Positions 49,501-61,030 of a stretch of 64,000 bases of DNA are shown piece by piece. Source of the DNA: Tetrahymena thermophila SB210. Its lineage: Eukaryota; Ciliophora; Oligohymenophorea; Hymenostomatida; Tetrahymenidae. The DNA lies in assembly GCF_000189635.1 (NCBI RefSeq), contig NW_002476554.1, positions 364,705-428,704 on the forward strand, in the 5' to 3' direction. The notes under the pieces were generated by a model. That model ran no database searches, was not told the origin of the DNA, and was given only the letters and a program-made list of their open reading frames with translations. Position numbers and translations under genes: made by a program. Position 1 is the first letter of the stretch. Every line of letters starts with the position of its first letter.

Positions 49501-49720
49501 GAAATTTATACGCTTAAAAATGTTAAATTTGAACTGCTTTAAGCTGTATAAAAGGTATTTCTTTCTATTTAAGCTGAGATTCTATATTTTTTTCTAGTCT
49601 TAATAGAAATAATATTTATATATAATTTTTGAGTTTTACCTACTACTGTGTGGGTTGTTATGTGACAATTATATTGTTGTGTGGAGAAATTCCTTTGATC
49701 TGTTTTAGGGTGTTTTGCAT
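46555..49720 (-). CDS. Casein kinase 1 family protein kinase with a very long Gln/Asn-rich tail
   Basis: Exons 49720-49640 and 49461-46555 join in phase 0 and give 995 residues; TGA at 46557-46555. Residues about 95-385 are a CK1 kinase domain: glycine loop LGSGAFG (104-110), a VERAD Lys-site region ([10 protein letters not shown]), catalytic loop [12 protein letters not shown] (H221-D223), [10 protein letters not shown], and the CK1 hallmark [21 protein letters not shown] in place of [20 protein letters not shown] completes the match. These are soluble Ser/Thr kinases that favour acidic or primed sites. The remaining ~600 residues are almost wholly Gln, Asn and Ser with many homopolymer runs, and contain three NQILMNSS repeats. 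The N-terminal 90 residues are also Q/N-rich. The first exon start ([16 protein letters not shown]) is the best in-phase ATG; a further non-coding or coding exon upstream is possible. Confidence 0.92.
47326..47400 (-). repeat. Poly-glutamine tract written mainly with TAA/TAG
   Basis: In the casein kinase tail, 25 consecutive codons specify Gln; by my count 19 are TAA or TAG and 6 are CAA. The DNA is a TAA/TAG/CAA triplet repeat and may vary in length between strains. A second run of about 15 Gln follows closer to the C-terminus (near 46920-46990). Confidence 0.85.
47988..48071 (-). repeat. Three tandem NQILMNSS peptide repeats
   Basis: The unit AAT-CAG/TAG/TAA-ATT-CTA/TTA-ATG-AAT-TCT/TCC-TCT/TCA is repeated three times with a Gln spacer, giving NQILMNSS-Q each time. 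Synonymous differences between copies show that the peptide, not only the DNA, is shared. It lies in the low-complexity tail just beyond the kinase domain. Confidence 0.8.
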
Positions 49721-50511
49721 AATATCTTACTAATTGCACACCTGAAAAGTTATTTAATTTGGGTTGTTGCTTCTCTTCAATTTACTTTGCTTGTTTTTTT
49801 TTTTCTTAGTTCACTGCTTTGCTTGCTAGTTTTTATGTTTATCTGAAGATCAAGGCGAATCTATAAAAATCAATTTTTCCAAATTTAAAATGACTCTTTT
49901 TGTATTTTCCTTCTCGTGTTAGATGGTTTCACTTGCTACTTTCTTACTTGCTAACTAACTAACTTGCAGAATTTAAAGTATTTATGAATCAATAAATAAA
50001 AAACTTTTAGCTATTTAGCTACTGTCTTTGCTGAGCTATCTGTTTATTTATTAATTTTTGAATTTTTTACTCTTTATTTATTATAGAATATCTAATATCT
50101 ATTAATTTACTTTAAGTCTTCGCTCTTTTGTTTCTTTGAAACGTCAACTTTGTTTGATTGATTTTCTCTTTCACTAACTAAAATGCTTGATTTATGTTTA
50201 TATGTTTGTTTGTTTGCTTCGCTGCTTGCCTACTTTATTTATTTATATATATATTTATTAATCTAATTGACTGATTGATTGATTCCTCGCTCCTAAGTCA
50301 GAATATTAATTAACTAATTATTATCATTAAGCTTTAAATCTTTTGCATGTCATTGAATTAACAAGTTAACTAAATATAAGAATAAATATTATTGCTCATT
50401 ATTTAATTTTTTAACATTTGCTTTGTTGTCTCTTTATTTCTTCTTTCTCTCTTAATTTCATTATCGCTAACTCTGTTTCTTTTTCTGCTATACTATACCA
50501 AATTTATTTGT

Positions 50512-50553
50512 TTATTTTTTTGTTTGTTTGTCTCTTTCTCTCTCTCTCTCTCA
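50512..50553. repeat. (TTTG)n and (TC)n microsatellites
   Basis: Adjacent TTTG and CT-dinucleotide repeats immediately downstream (in minus-strand sense) of the GTAAGTGAG donor, so probably intronic. Confidence 0.75.
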
Positions 50554-50558
50554 CTTAC

Positions 50559-50619
50559 TTATTTTCTAACCATAGAACTTGACGTACAGTTGTTTTTTTT
50601 CTTCTAAACTAGTATCCAT
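50559..50619 (-). other. Candidate orphan 5' exon
   Basis: ATG at 50619 opens MDTSLEEKKQLYVKFYGQK and ends at a strong donor, GTAAGTGAG, at 50558. The codon pattern is clearly better than its surroundings. It could be an alternative first exon of the casein kinase gene, but its one-base overhang does not match the phase of the exon I use at 49720; an intermediate exon or an upstream ORF is possible. Confidence 0.4.
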
Positions 50620-51514
50620 TTCTGTTACAGACCAACAAATTACTGGAAAATCTCTCAGTCTCAATTAAGTTAAATTGACTCTTTGCTTATTCATTTTAGT
50701 ATACATGTGTTCAAATTTGAGAATTAATCTATTCATTAACCAAAAATAATTGCAATAAAAGATTATTTGCAAACTTTAAAAATACAATTTTCTATTATAC
50801 TAAAATTCTATTTATAATAAAAATTTTACAGCTTACCTAATAATTTTACTTTCGTCACTACCTTGTCTACTTTTTTAGAAGTAGTAGATATCATAACTTT
50901 TTTACAAAGCGTTCTATTCATTAGTTTAAATATAACTATAATTATTCTTCACCCATATATTACCTATTTAATCGCTCAGAATTTATTGATACTTTTTAGA
51001 AAATATGAATTAAAAATATTGTAAAAAGAAATAATGGAATAGGAAACATAGAATTTTCATTAAAATTTTATATGTATATAGACATTGCTCAATTTTATTT
51101 AAAATTTAGTGTGTAAATTGAAAATATTTGATGTAGAAAAAAATAGATTAAATTCAAATTGAAGTTTTATCTAGTGAAGGTTAAATATTTTTTGTTTATC
51201 CTTCACTCACTACAAAAAAATCAATAAACAACCAATATAAATAAACAAAACAAAACAAAAGTTCAACCAGGCTGATAGTGAATTAAAATATTAAATAATT
51301 GAAGTTTTTTTGTTTTTTTTAATCAAAGTTAAACACTGACTTACTAATAGATTAAAAAATTGAATACAGTGATGCATTATTGAATAATATTTGAAATAGT
51401 TATTCATTTTTATAAAATTTATTTAAAAAAAGTACCAAGTAAGAAAAGATAGATTATAAATTTTTTTATTAAATTAATTTTTTGTTTGTTAAACATTTAT
51501 ACTTTATTTATTAA

Positions 51515-54020
51515 TCAAAAAATTTCTATTAACGTAGACACAACTCCTGAAAGCCCTCCAAAAAGTCCAATAAATAATACTGTATAATTAATCACTTTTC
51601 TCCTGTGATCTTTATCACCTTCAGATATTTTTTCAGATAGCATAATAGGAAAAACAAATCCAAGCCCAATAGAAAATACACATCCCAACAAGTTAAACAA
51701 ATCAGTTAATTTAGGCAGTTATGTAGCTAAAATGAATATCAACAAAAAGAAAAGTAATCTAACTCCTGTCCTCTAAACGTTTTGATTAGTGAAATATCTT
51801 CTTTCCATAAACGTATCTATTCTTTGGAGGATAGGAAACCCGTACAACAAAATACTTCCGAGTAAGCTGATTGCATAGAATATTTTTAGTATTTACTAAA
51901 TAGAACCCATATCTACTAAATTGTTAAATATCAAGTCAGATGTTGTATCTTTAAACGCCGCATAACCTATTGCTCCTGTGATCAAACCAGTTAAGCACAT
52001 GACTATGACATATCTAATTTATAGATTAAAATTTATTATTACATATAAAAAGTCTTTAAATGATATTCATTTTAATTAATTTCCTTCTTTTAACAGATAT
52101 ATTAAAATAATCCCAAAAATAATGAATAAATTAATGGATGAAACAAACAAACAAAAAATAAATAAATAAATAAAAAACCTTTGATTTTAAATAGTGGTGA
52201 ATATTCATAATTAATATTAATAATAATAAAAATATAAAATTTAAATTAGTTAGGATTTTCTTTGAAAGAGGGATTTTAATCAGAATTTTTTGCTATTTAA
52301 TTTAAAATAAGGAGGGAAAAACAGAAAGGGAGAGGGAAAACGGGAAGGAGATAATAATTATTAGATTAATTTATTTTTAATTGAAAATAATAAATATATC
52401 ATCAATTAGATTTGTATAAAAGAATTTATTTTTTCAATTATATTTTTTATTTATTTTTTTTTGTATTTAATATAAGATAAATTAAACATTAAATCTTTTG
52501 AAATTAGACATTCTCTGCTTGATGAATTATCTAAAAAGAGTAATAAAGAAATTAATTCAAAAGGTTTTTTATTTTTAAAAACATTGCCTTTCTAGACAAA
52601 AAACAATAATTAAATCTACCTGTAAAGAATAATGTCAAATTTGTTCCTCTCTTCCATAGATGCGTATACTTCAGTCACTACTCCATTTATATCATAAGCA
52701 AATACGTAAACTCCAAAAAAGAGAGGGATTTCATTAAAGGAGAATAGGTTGTATTGAAAATTTGGATCGTTGCTGCTAGTATTACCAGAGAATAATATAT
52801 ACAAAGATTTAATAATTATTATCAAAACTGCTACGAAAAATGTTGTGAGCCCAAATTAGCTAAATATACCTAACTTTTGTATATTTCTGTAAAGAGAAAC
52901 TGGAATAAAAATGGCTGCCATTATAATGCCTATTTGATAAAATGATCAACAGTTAATTTTTTTACTAATTATCTGTCTTTCTTAAACTTATCGGCTAATA
53001 ATTTAATTTCATTTTGAATCTTAAAAATAGAATCATTAAAAATTTAATTAATTAATTAATGCAACATTTATTTTTTTGTTACTCATAAATAGAAATTATG
53101 TCTTTAATTAAAAATCTATTATTTTGTTGAATGAAAACACTTGTAATTAATTTGCTTTAGAAAGTTGAAACAAAATAATTTGATAATTTATTACATAGAA
53201 TCAACTTATATTTCAGAATATCATCCATTGATTTTTGAATAAAAACCATATAGCTCAGTATAGTCCCGAAATTGAAAAATACTGTGAAAAATTCTACTAC
53301 TTAAACCATTCTCTCTCCCAAAATAGTTTCTACTGCCTATTTTAGTGTTACGCTTCGTCTGTAATTCTCTTATTCTTCTATCTTTTAAATGACTTTTATC
53401 AGCTACATCCATGCATAGTAACAGAGGGCTCCTGTAAAAGTCATAAGTATGATTGAAAGAATAGAGCCACATTTCATAAAAACATAAGGCATAAATAAAA
53501 TTGTTGTCCCAAAACCGCTTTTGCATATGTTTATTGTTGCATTATAAACGCTTGCTCCTTGGTCCTATTCATTTTTATATATTAATCTCTACGAATATAA
53601 ATAAATGTATTATTTTTCATCTCTAATAATTAAAAAGTAGAAATCTCTTGAGATTCATTAACTGATCATCTAACTTGCTTAAATAATGCATTGAAACTAT
53701 TTCCTCTCGTTTGTAACTAAAGAAATAACTTTTTATTTATTATTTTACTTTTATTTTTAACATTTTGATATGAAAAATTTAAACTCTTTTCTTTTTTACT
53801 CTCTAATGATAAAAGATGTTGTAATAGTTGTGTTCAACTAATGGCTAATCTAAAAGATTTCTACTTTCTATTTAATTATATTTACAGTTTTAAGGTGAGG
53901 AATTGTGCTTTTTTATGCAATGTTGGCATCTTCTATATCGAATTGCTCAAATTTATTTGCGTTTGGAGCTTGATCATAAACTTTATTTGAGTTGTGAGAT
54001 CGAGAGTTTTAGTCGTTCAT
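51515..54020 (-). CDS. Amino acid transporter, AAAP/SLC36-SLC38-like
   Basis: First exon 54020-53886 (MNDQNSRSHNSNKVYDQA, hydrophilic cytosolic start), second 53564-53195, then an exon ending in the donor at 52618, and a last exon from about 52026 to TGA at 51517-51515; small middle junctions near 53000 are not fully resolved. The second exon begins DQGASVYNATINICKSGFGT and ILFMPYVFMKCGS, the typical first helix of amino acid/auxin permeases. Later helices include IPLFFGVYVFAYDINGVV, matching the LFFGTAIFAFEG stretch of SLC36, then RYVIVMCLTGLITGAIGYAAF, and LLGCVFSIGLGFVFPIML near the C-terminus. Ten to eleven membrane spans are expected. It probably moves amino acids with protons across the plasma or vacuolar membrane; substrate not predictable. 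The family is expanded in ciliates. Confidence 0.85.
52304..52354. repeat. Homopurine tract inside a transporter intron
   Basis: About 50 bases of nearly pure purine on the plus strand (GGAGGGAAAA, GAAAGGGAGAGGG, CGGGAAGGAG), interrupted by single pyrimidines. In the transcript sense it is a polypyrimidine tract within the ~590-nt intron. It is much richer in G than any other intron here. Confidence 0.65.
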
Positions 54021-55108
54021 TTTAAATTATCAAAAAAACTTTTTTTTAATATATGGATTTTAATTGATTATCAATTTTATAAATTATTTGAGGCTGATAT
54101 TTGTAATTATAAGTCTATTGAATCATATACTAACTAATTACAGCATTATTATTGGTACTTTTGTAATATATCATTTATCAAAAACGCAATATGCATCGTA
54201 TCTTGATATGTATTTAATTTTAACTTATGCAAACACACTTTTAACCATGAAACCTTTGTGGAAACTTTAAACTTTAATTTTTAAAAAATAAATTTATTTT
54301 ACTATCCTATTTATATTAATAATATAAATAATTTTTTAGCTAAAACAATGTTAGAAACATAGTAAATGAAATATTTAAATCTACTCTTTACAAATTTTAC
54401 TTTCAGATATTATGAAAAAATTTCTTTATTCCAATTTGTAAAATTAATTTTACTATCTAAAATTACGAGACAATTTTAATGCAAGGACAAAATTTGATTC
54501 TAATTCTTTTTCTTGTTTTGTGATTTTATATTTTCTTTATATTTACAAATATATTTACCTCAATATTTTAACATGATAAAATATGTTTGGAATTTTTAAA
54601 AAGCTTAAAAAAATACAAAATTATCCTAGCATGCTTAAAGTTATTCAACATAAATTTTCCTGATAAAATCATATTTTGAAGTGTATATTTGAATTAAGTT
54701 TCATTAAAAATGAAGAAACTAACTGATATTTAAAATTGAAATTTTTAATTGTTTTAGAATCTCAAACAGAACCTTTATATTGAAAGAAAAATTAAAAGAT
54801 ATTTTGATTAAACTTATAAATTAATTCAATAAATGTTTTAGAATTTATTAAAAATCTCAAACTTAATTAAAATGAAGAAAGTTGGTTAATTAAAAGACTA
54901 ATTTAATTTAATTTATTAAATTTTAGAACTTGAATAGCATTTGTAAATAAAATCTTAATTTAAAAATGAATTTATTATGCTTTATAAATAAATATTATAA
55001 AAATAAATACAAAATATTTTTTAGATAAAATTAAAAATTCATTGATGGAATTTCTTTCAGATTTTAAATTAATAAATGATTTATTTAATTGAATAATTAA
55101 TAACACAA
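54021..55108. other. AT-rich intergenic region
   Basis: Spacer between the transporter start and the next minus-strand gene's 3' end. A 68-codon open run on plus (54064-54270) is hydrophobic and T-rich, has no intron signals and no homologue I recognise; not called. Confidence 0.55.
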
Positions 55109-56293
55109 TCAATTAGTAAAATAATCATATTTATGAACTATCTTAAGGATTGTATGTTTAGAATCAGACGAAAATTTATGTAAATTGCTATCAATTAGTT
55201 AGTTTATAATTTAACTTTTCTTTTTTACTGTTTTAGTTAGATTGTATTGATCTTAAAAGTAAAGAAACTTTTCAAGAGATTTTATAAATTTCTCTTAAAT
55301 GCTACTTTCTATTTCCTCTTGCAGATCTTTTGTTGAAGCATTTATCTACAACAAAATTTTATAATGCTTATCTAAATTTTTAAGTAAATTAACTTCATAA
55401 GAAAGTGTTTCAAAAACTTCAGTTTAACTCTAATCGATCAATTTAAGAATTGCTTCTAATAAAATTTTGGCTTGCTCGTATTGTTGATATTCATAGCAAT
55501 ATTAAATTAATTATATTAATTCAACCAAAGGATTATTTACATCATTAAATTCTACCATTCCACAATCTTCCTCATATTTATCTTAATGAATAATATAAAT
55601 AACTTTTTCTATCAGTTAAAATGCCTTGGTATGGAGATTCTACTCTTTATATAAATTAATCAAAATAGTATAAATTTTTTGCAAGCTAAAGCTAGGAATG
55701 TCATCTTCAACTAAAATATCATTTAAGAATTTTTCACATATTCTTATTGCATCTTAATCTCTCTTTAAAATTTTTAAGTAACGAGGAAACTAAAGCACAA
55801 AATATACTTGGTATTAGCTATTGAGTTTCTCAAATGCATTCTCTATAAAATCCTATGAAGTGAATAAATCCAAATACTCTGAAGGTTAATCCTCTTTATC
55901 CATTTAAAAGCTTGCCTCAAAAAGTATAAACTTTATAATGTACTAATTATTTTCGCTTAATTTATGAGAGTTTTCGACTAAATCTTCAATATAATTTTTG
56001 AGTTCATCAACAACCACTGATTTTTCCTATTATTATTCTTCTTCTTGTTCCTCATCTAATTCTTGTACTCTAGCTTAATAAAGCACATTAGATAAATGAA
56101 ATATATATTGTTGCTATTTCTCTTCATTTTATTCTTATTCTATCATTTTGAAAATTTTAGTGACTTCTTCTTTATATGTGTCTATTGGAGACTTTTAAGT
56201 ACTTTTGAATAAATTAAAAATGGCAAATCTGTTTTTATTAAATAAGTTTCTATGCTCTGTCAGCTAAATTGGCTTATAACCTTTAAAGCATTT
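55109..56293 (-). CDS. Helical, possibly TPR-like orphan protein (5' end unresolved)
   Basis: A TGA-free frame of about 394 codons ends at TGA 55111-55109; TAA/TAG occur throughout as Gln. The content is helical and acidic: EEVTKIFKMIEQEQNEEKQQ, ENAFEKLNSQYQVYFVLQ, RDQDAIRICEKFLNDIL, LQKIYTILINLYKEQN and YEYQQYEQAKILLEAILKLI. Several of these have the small/large residue pattern of tetratricopeptide helices, so a helical-repeat scaffold is likely. No ATG lies at the left of the frame (KCFKGYKPIQLTEHRN), so one or more 5' exons must sit upstream in 56300-56600; DINLAKYYNQQIKEYL near 56560 is a candidate. The last ~40 codons could be 3' extension past a GTAAAAAAG donor. I do not recognise the family. 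Confidence 0.6.
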
Positions 56294-56950
56294 GATAATT
56301 TATTTATTTCTACTTAAAATAGGAAGTAGATTTACTAGTTATTTTCTGAACATTATTATGAATAAATATTTATCTAATTGCGTTTTTAATCAAAAATATT
56401 CTTATTTTTTGTATCTATTTTTACTATTTAAATGTAAGAAATTTATTTCATTCATAAAATTTAGAATTTTCTAAACATTTCTTTTCAATTTTTGATGGAT
56501 ATGTTAAACAAATAAATAAAAGAATCATCCTAAATATTCTTTAATTTGTTGGTTGTAATATTTAGCTAGGTTAATATCCTATAAAATTTTGTCTTGCTTT
56601 ATAAAAACTATGTTAGAATATATTATTTACTTTCAATTGATTAATTTAATTTATTTTTATTTAAATAATAAGCTAATATTTATTTATTCTTAGCCAATAA
56701 TTTATATTCTATTTAGATTTAACAATAAATATATTAGATTATTAAAATAAAAGATTATAGAAAATTACAAAAGTACAAAAAATATATCAATAGAATAAAA
56801 TTTTTTGCTTTAAAATATAATAATTTTATTTACATTGCTCAAAAAAATGTTTAAAATTTATTTTAATTTTTAATATTTTTTGTAAAATTAAAATTTTAAA
56901 ACTTAATATTACTAAATTATTTAAAATATAAATATTATGACTTTTTTCCT

Positions 56951-59900
56951 TCAGTTGTTGTTATTTAATAATCTTTTTTTTGAGATATTCAATGTACTAA
57001 CTCTAATGTAATTTGAATTTTACTATGGTTCAAGCTATTATTATAGATCTATATTAATTAATACTTCTAGTTCTTTTTACTTTAGTTACTTATCTCTTTT
57101 ATTTTGTTTGTAAGTTTTTATTAGATCTTAAATTAAGAATCCATATCTAATAAGCTGCAATAATGTACTTATTGATAAACAAATAATTATAAATATTATA
57201 ATTATACTACCAAAAATTTCAATTTTTAGTAGAGTTTCACTTGCTATTACATCTTCATTAGCAGTAGCTTACATTTCTTTAATAGTTATTCCAATAAATA
57301 TAAATAATACACTGATCATTATTTCTTAAAATACCTTTATGATTGTTATTATTTTATTTTTAAAGAATCTATAGTATAATAAATATAAGCCACTAACTCC
57401 ATATACTACGCAAGATATTATAGAACATTCAAATTGATTCTAAAATAATACAAGAAATGATATCACAACAAAGTATTTCTTAAAAAAAGAAATTGCAATG
57501 TATGATTTAGATCCTTTCATTCTAAAATCAATATCACCATAAATATTTGGAGCTTTTAAGACTAAGTAATCACCAGGTTTCTGATAAAGTAAATAAACTA
57601 AAGTTACAAAGAAAAACAAATAAGCTGAAATTTAAAACATCAAAAGAAAAATATTATCACCACTTAACCAGCAATAACAAATTGTAAAAACAATAGCTGT
57701 CAATGATGACTAAAGGTAACTGCAGAGAAAATTAAAAATAGTATATTTTATTATAGAAGTGTATTACTTTCCTTTCAGAATTTTCCTAAAAAACAAGCAG
57801 TAAATCATTACAAATATGCAAATTAAGACAACTATTTAAACCTGTAAAAAGTTATTATAAATTCCTGTTTTTATTCCAAATGACTTTAATATGTCTTGTA
57901 GCTTTTATTATTGAGATAAATTACTATATTATTGTGAATCAAATGATATTTGAGTAGGCTGAGGTGTTTAGTTAAAAACTAATGTTGCACCTGATAAAGA
58001 AGCAAAATTCACTTTAAGAGGAAGATATTCTTTGATTAGGTAGATCATAGGCAGAACTTAGACAAAATTCGAAATGGAGCATAAAATTTAAAATTACTTG
58101 AGAAGATTTATAACTTTGCCAGATGCACTATTTTGATCTGGAGAAAATGTTTATGAAATTGTTTATAAATTTTGTGTTAATTATTTACCTTAGGCAAACG
58201 AATTAGACTATTCTCCATAGCTTGATGAAACAATTATTGTGTTTGGAATTTAATAGTTTATTTTGGATTCTTTAATGCTAATTGTGAATTGTTTTACTCT
58301 TCTATTTTACTAGGATATTATTATTACTTTTACATTTTAGTTTTCCATTGAAATAGAATTGATGCTATATTAATTACCTAAATTCAATATTCCTTCATCA
58401 ATTAAAAATTAAAACGAGGAATATTCTTCATTGGTTAATTTCCGATTATAAGTAATAACAATTAGATTACCTCTAAAATTAGTTGGAAGAGTTATATCGT
58501 TGCTTTAAGCTAGATAATTATAGACATTTATAGATTAAATAGCTAAGGGAAGCTAACAAATCATACTTTATCCCTAAACAGGGCTTTTAAGCTACTCTAA
58601 GTTATATCCTTCAGAGCACTCACATATTCCTTTTTAAGTATTGGGGACAATATTTAAGTCTGGAAAGCAGTTTTTATAACAAACTTTCTGCCATAAATAA
58701 CTTCCTTCATTACATTTTATGCATGTTTGACTATCAGAACAAGAACTACAGTTTTAGCTGCACTATAAGCAGATATTATGAGAATCACAGTAATATCCAT
58801 ATCCTTAACCGTTTGAGCAATCAAAATTATTTTTGTAAGGATTTCTGACTTGATAATTATATCCTTATTAACAAATACAAGTGTTTGTTGAAGAATTATA
58901 AATATAGTTGCTACCTATAGTATCACAGCTCTGTGTACATTATTTTTAATTAAATAATATATAACTACTTTCGCATTACTAACAGCTGCATACTAAGCAA
59001 TATTTTTAATTGGAATTTTAGCTCTAATTTAGAGTAAGCATACTATAACTTAAAGCTATATTATCACATAGAGAGCATTAATAATTACATTTTTAACAAT
59101 TTTACTTAGAGGATATTAGATATGCATTATTTGGACAAGTTTAACAACGCTTTATAGTAGTATCAATTTGGAAATATAAGTAGTTACATATAGTACAATC
59201 TAAATCAGCAGGTCCTGAACATTCTTTACAGGCTATATTACATTATTTACAATATTTTCCAGAAGCGTAATATCCTGATTATTATGAACAAATAACACAT
59301 TAGTTTGTTTGCTCATGAATAAGATAACCAGATTAACATAAATCACAAGTGCTTCCATTTTAACAAGTTTGGCAGTTCGGAATGCATTTCAAACAATTAT
59401 TTGATTAACTATAATATCCATCTAATTTACAATCAGTGCAAGAATGATCATCTTATAAAAAATATGGCTTAATAGAATTACAAGAAGTACAATCTTGTTA
59501 ATTTTTTCCACTACATTTTATGCAATTAGGATCGAAACATTTTTCACAAAATTTTGAAGAATTTAGAAAATAGTAATCTACACAAAATGTACATATATAC
59601 TCAATACAGTCTGTACAATTAGGATCTTTACAGTCAAATCCAATCACAGTAATATCTCTAATACCTAGATATGCAGAACCACCATAAAAAATATTAATTT
59701 TGTTAATGATTTAAAAATTTTTAGTTATTATATGACTTGGAGATGCTCCAATTTATTATACAAAAGAAAATGAATAAATCGTATCCATTTAATTTAATCC
59801 GCAATAATATGATGTAGACTTATTAGCAGAAACACTGTAACTGGAGAATCCACTACCATCAGAAAGCACAACACCTAGGTAATATTGTGGCAAATAAATA

Positions 59901-61030
59901 TCTAAATCTATCAAATAAACAGTAAAAAAGATTTAATAATACTAAGTAGAAATTCTAATAGGAGGAAAATGTATAATTGTATTATATTAGCTAACCATAA
60001 AACCACCCAAGATGTTTACGTCATTACAAGAAGTAACTAAAGGCTATTGTGGTCTTCCAGGAATTACAGAAAAACCTTTATTAGTAACCTCTAAATCAGA
60101 AAAAGTATAGCTACTAAATGCCTTAAGATAGTATTAAATATTCTAAACTTACTATGGATTTTAAGATGCTTTTAATATAAAATTAGATCCTTATTGGATA
60201 TATCCTGGAGGTACAGTGTTTTGGGTCTAGCAAATTCCGTCATTATTATAATATCCACTTGCGCAAGTTTAGCATTTACCGTTATTTGATGGGTCAGGAG
60301 TTTAACAACCATAATTATAGTAGCAATATTTACCATTAGGTACATAATTGGTAGAACAAGAAGTAACACATTCTCCATTTTAAAAATAATCAGAAGGATT
60401 TGTACATGAGCAAGATCCACTTGATCCATTCGGAAAATTTGCCACTTATTAACAGCTTGTGCAGTCATTTAAAGTTATTTGATTACATAATAAGCATGTA
60501 GGATGACAAGTATTAATGCTAATTTAGTATCTATAAATATAAGAATGCACAGGTGTATTATAATCATTTATTAAAGTATTCATTAAGTCACTTCCTGTAT
60601 TCATAATACTCAAAGCTTAAAAAAAATAAGTAAGTTTATAAGAAAAAATACTGCAATCAGTATTAACATCAAATTGTGAATAATCATCCATACTAAAAGA
60701 AGTATACTTTTTACTTATTTCATCTGTAAGTTAAATAATATTCTTAACACCATTTGTTATTGCATTGTTTGTTACTCCAACATCAACTACAGATGCCACT
60801 TGAAAATGTGGAAATTTCAAGGTATTAGTATGTATTGATGTACTTAACTATGAAAGTTAAAAAACACCTCTGCAAAATTGATTATTGCAAGAGCTAGGCA
60901 AACATTATTAGGCTTACAAATTATTTAAAACAACATTACTACTAGAATTGATACCTCCTGTAATTAAATCTATTTGAAAATCATCACATCTAATAAATGA
61001 AGTGAAGATTAAAATGATAAAAAGTAGCAT
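56951..61030 (-). CDS. Cysteine-rich, growth-factor-receptor-like multi-pass membrane protein (copy 1)
   Basis: Two exons (61030-58189 and 58137-56951), 51-nt intron, phases agree, 1,342 residues. A signal peptide (MLLFIILIFTSFIRC) is followed by about 930 residues of extracellular sequence. After an N-terminal domain come furin/GFR-type cysteine repeats in which CxxC pairs are separated by Asn, Ser, Gly and Tyr (for example CIPNCQTCQNGSTCDLC, CNIACKECSGPADLDC). The C-terminal ~390 residues carry roughly eight hydrophobic spans (for example IVVLICIFVMIYCLFF, LFFFVTLVYLLY, SIIIIFIIICLSISTLL) and a Lys/Gln cytosolic tail (KTYKQNKRDKQLKQ). Tetrahymena has many such surface proteins of unknown role; some are labelled zinc-finger or insulin-like-receptor proteins because of the cysteines. 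A second copy of the gene lies downstream at the window edge. Confidence 0.88.

Larger units (their letters stand above)
49721..51514. other. Intergenic region upstream of the casein kinase gene
   Basis: It contains an orphan exon-like segment (50619-50559, listed separately), a CT/TTTG microsatellite and G/T-richer patches that may be 5' UTR or introns of the kinase gene. From 50640 to 51514 I see only AT-rich spacer. Confidence 0.5.

Noticed and set aside
54064-54270. 68-codon hydrophobic plus-strand ORF
   Set aside because: T-rich spacer translation with no start context, no Gln use of TAA/TAG and no similarity.
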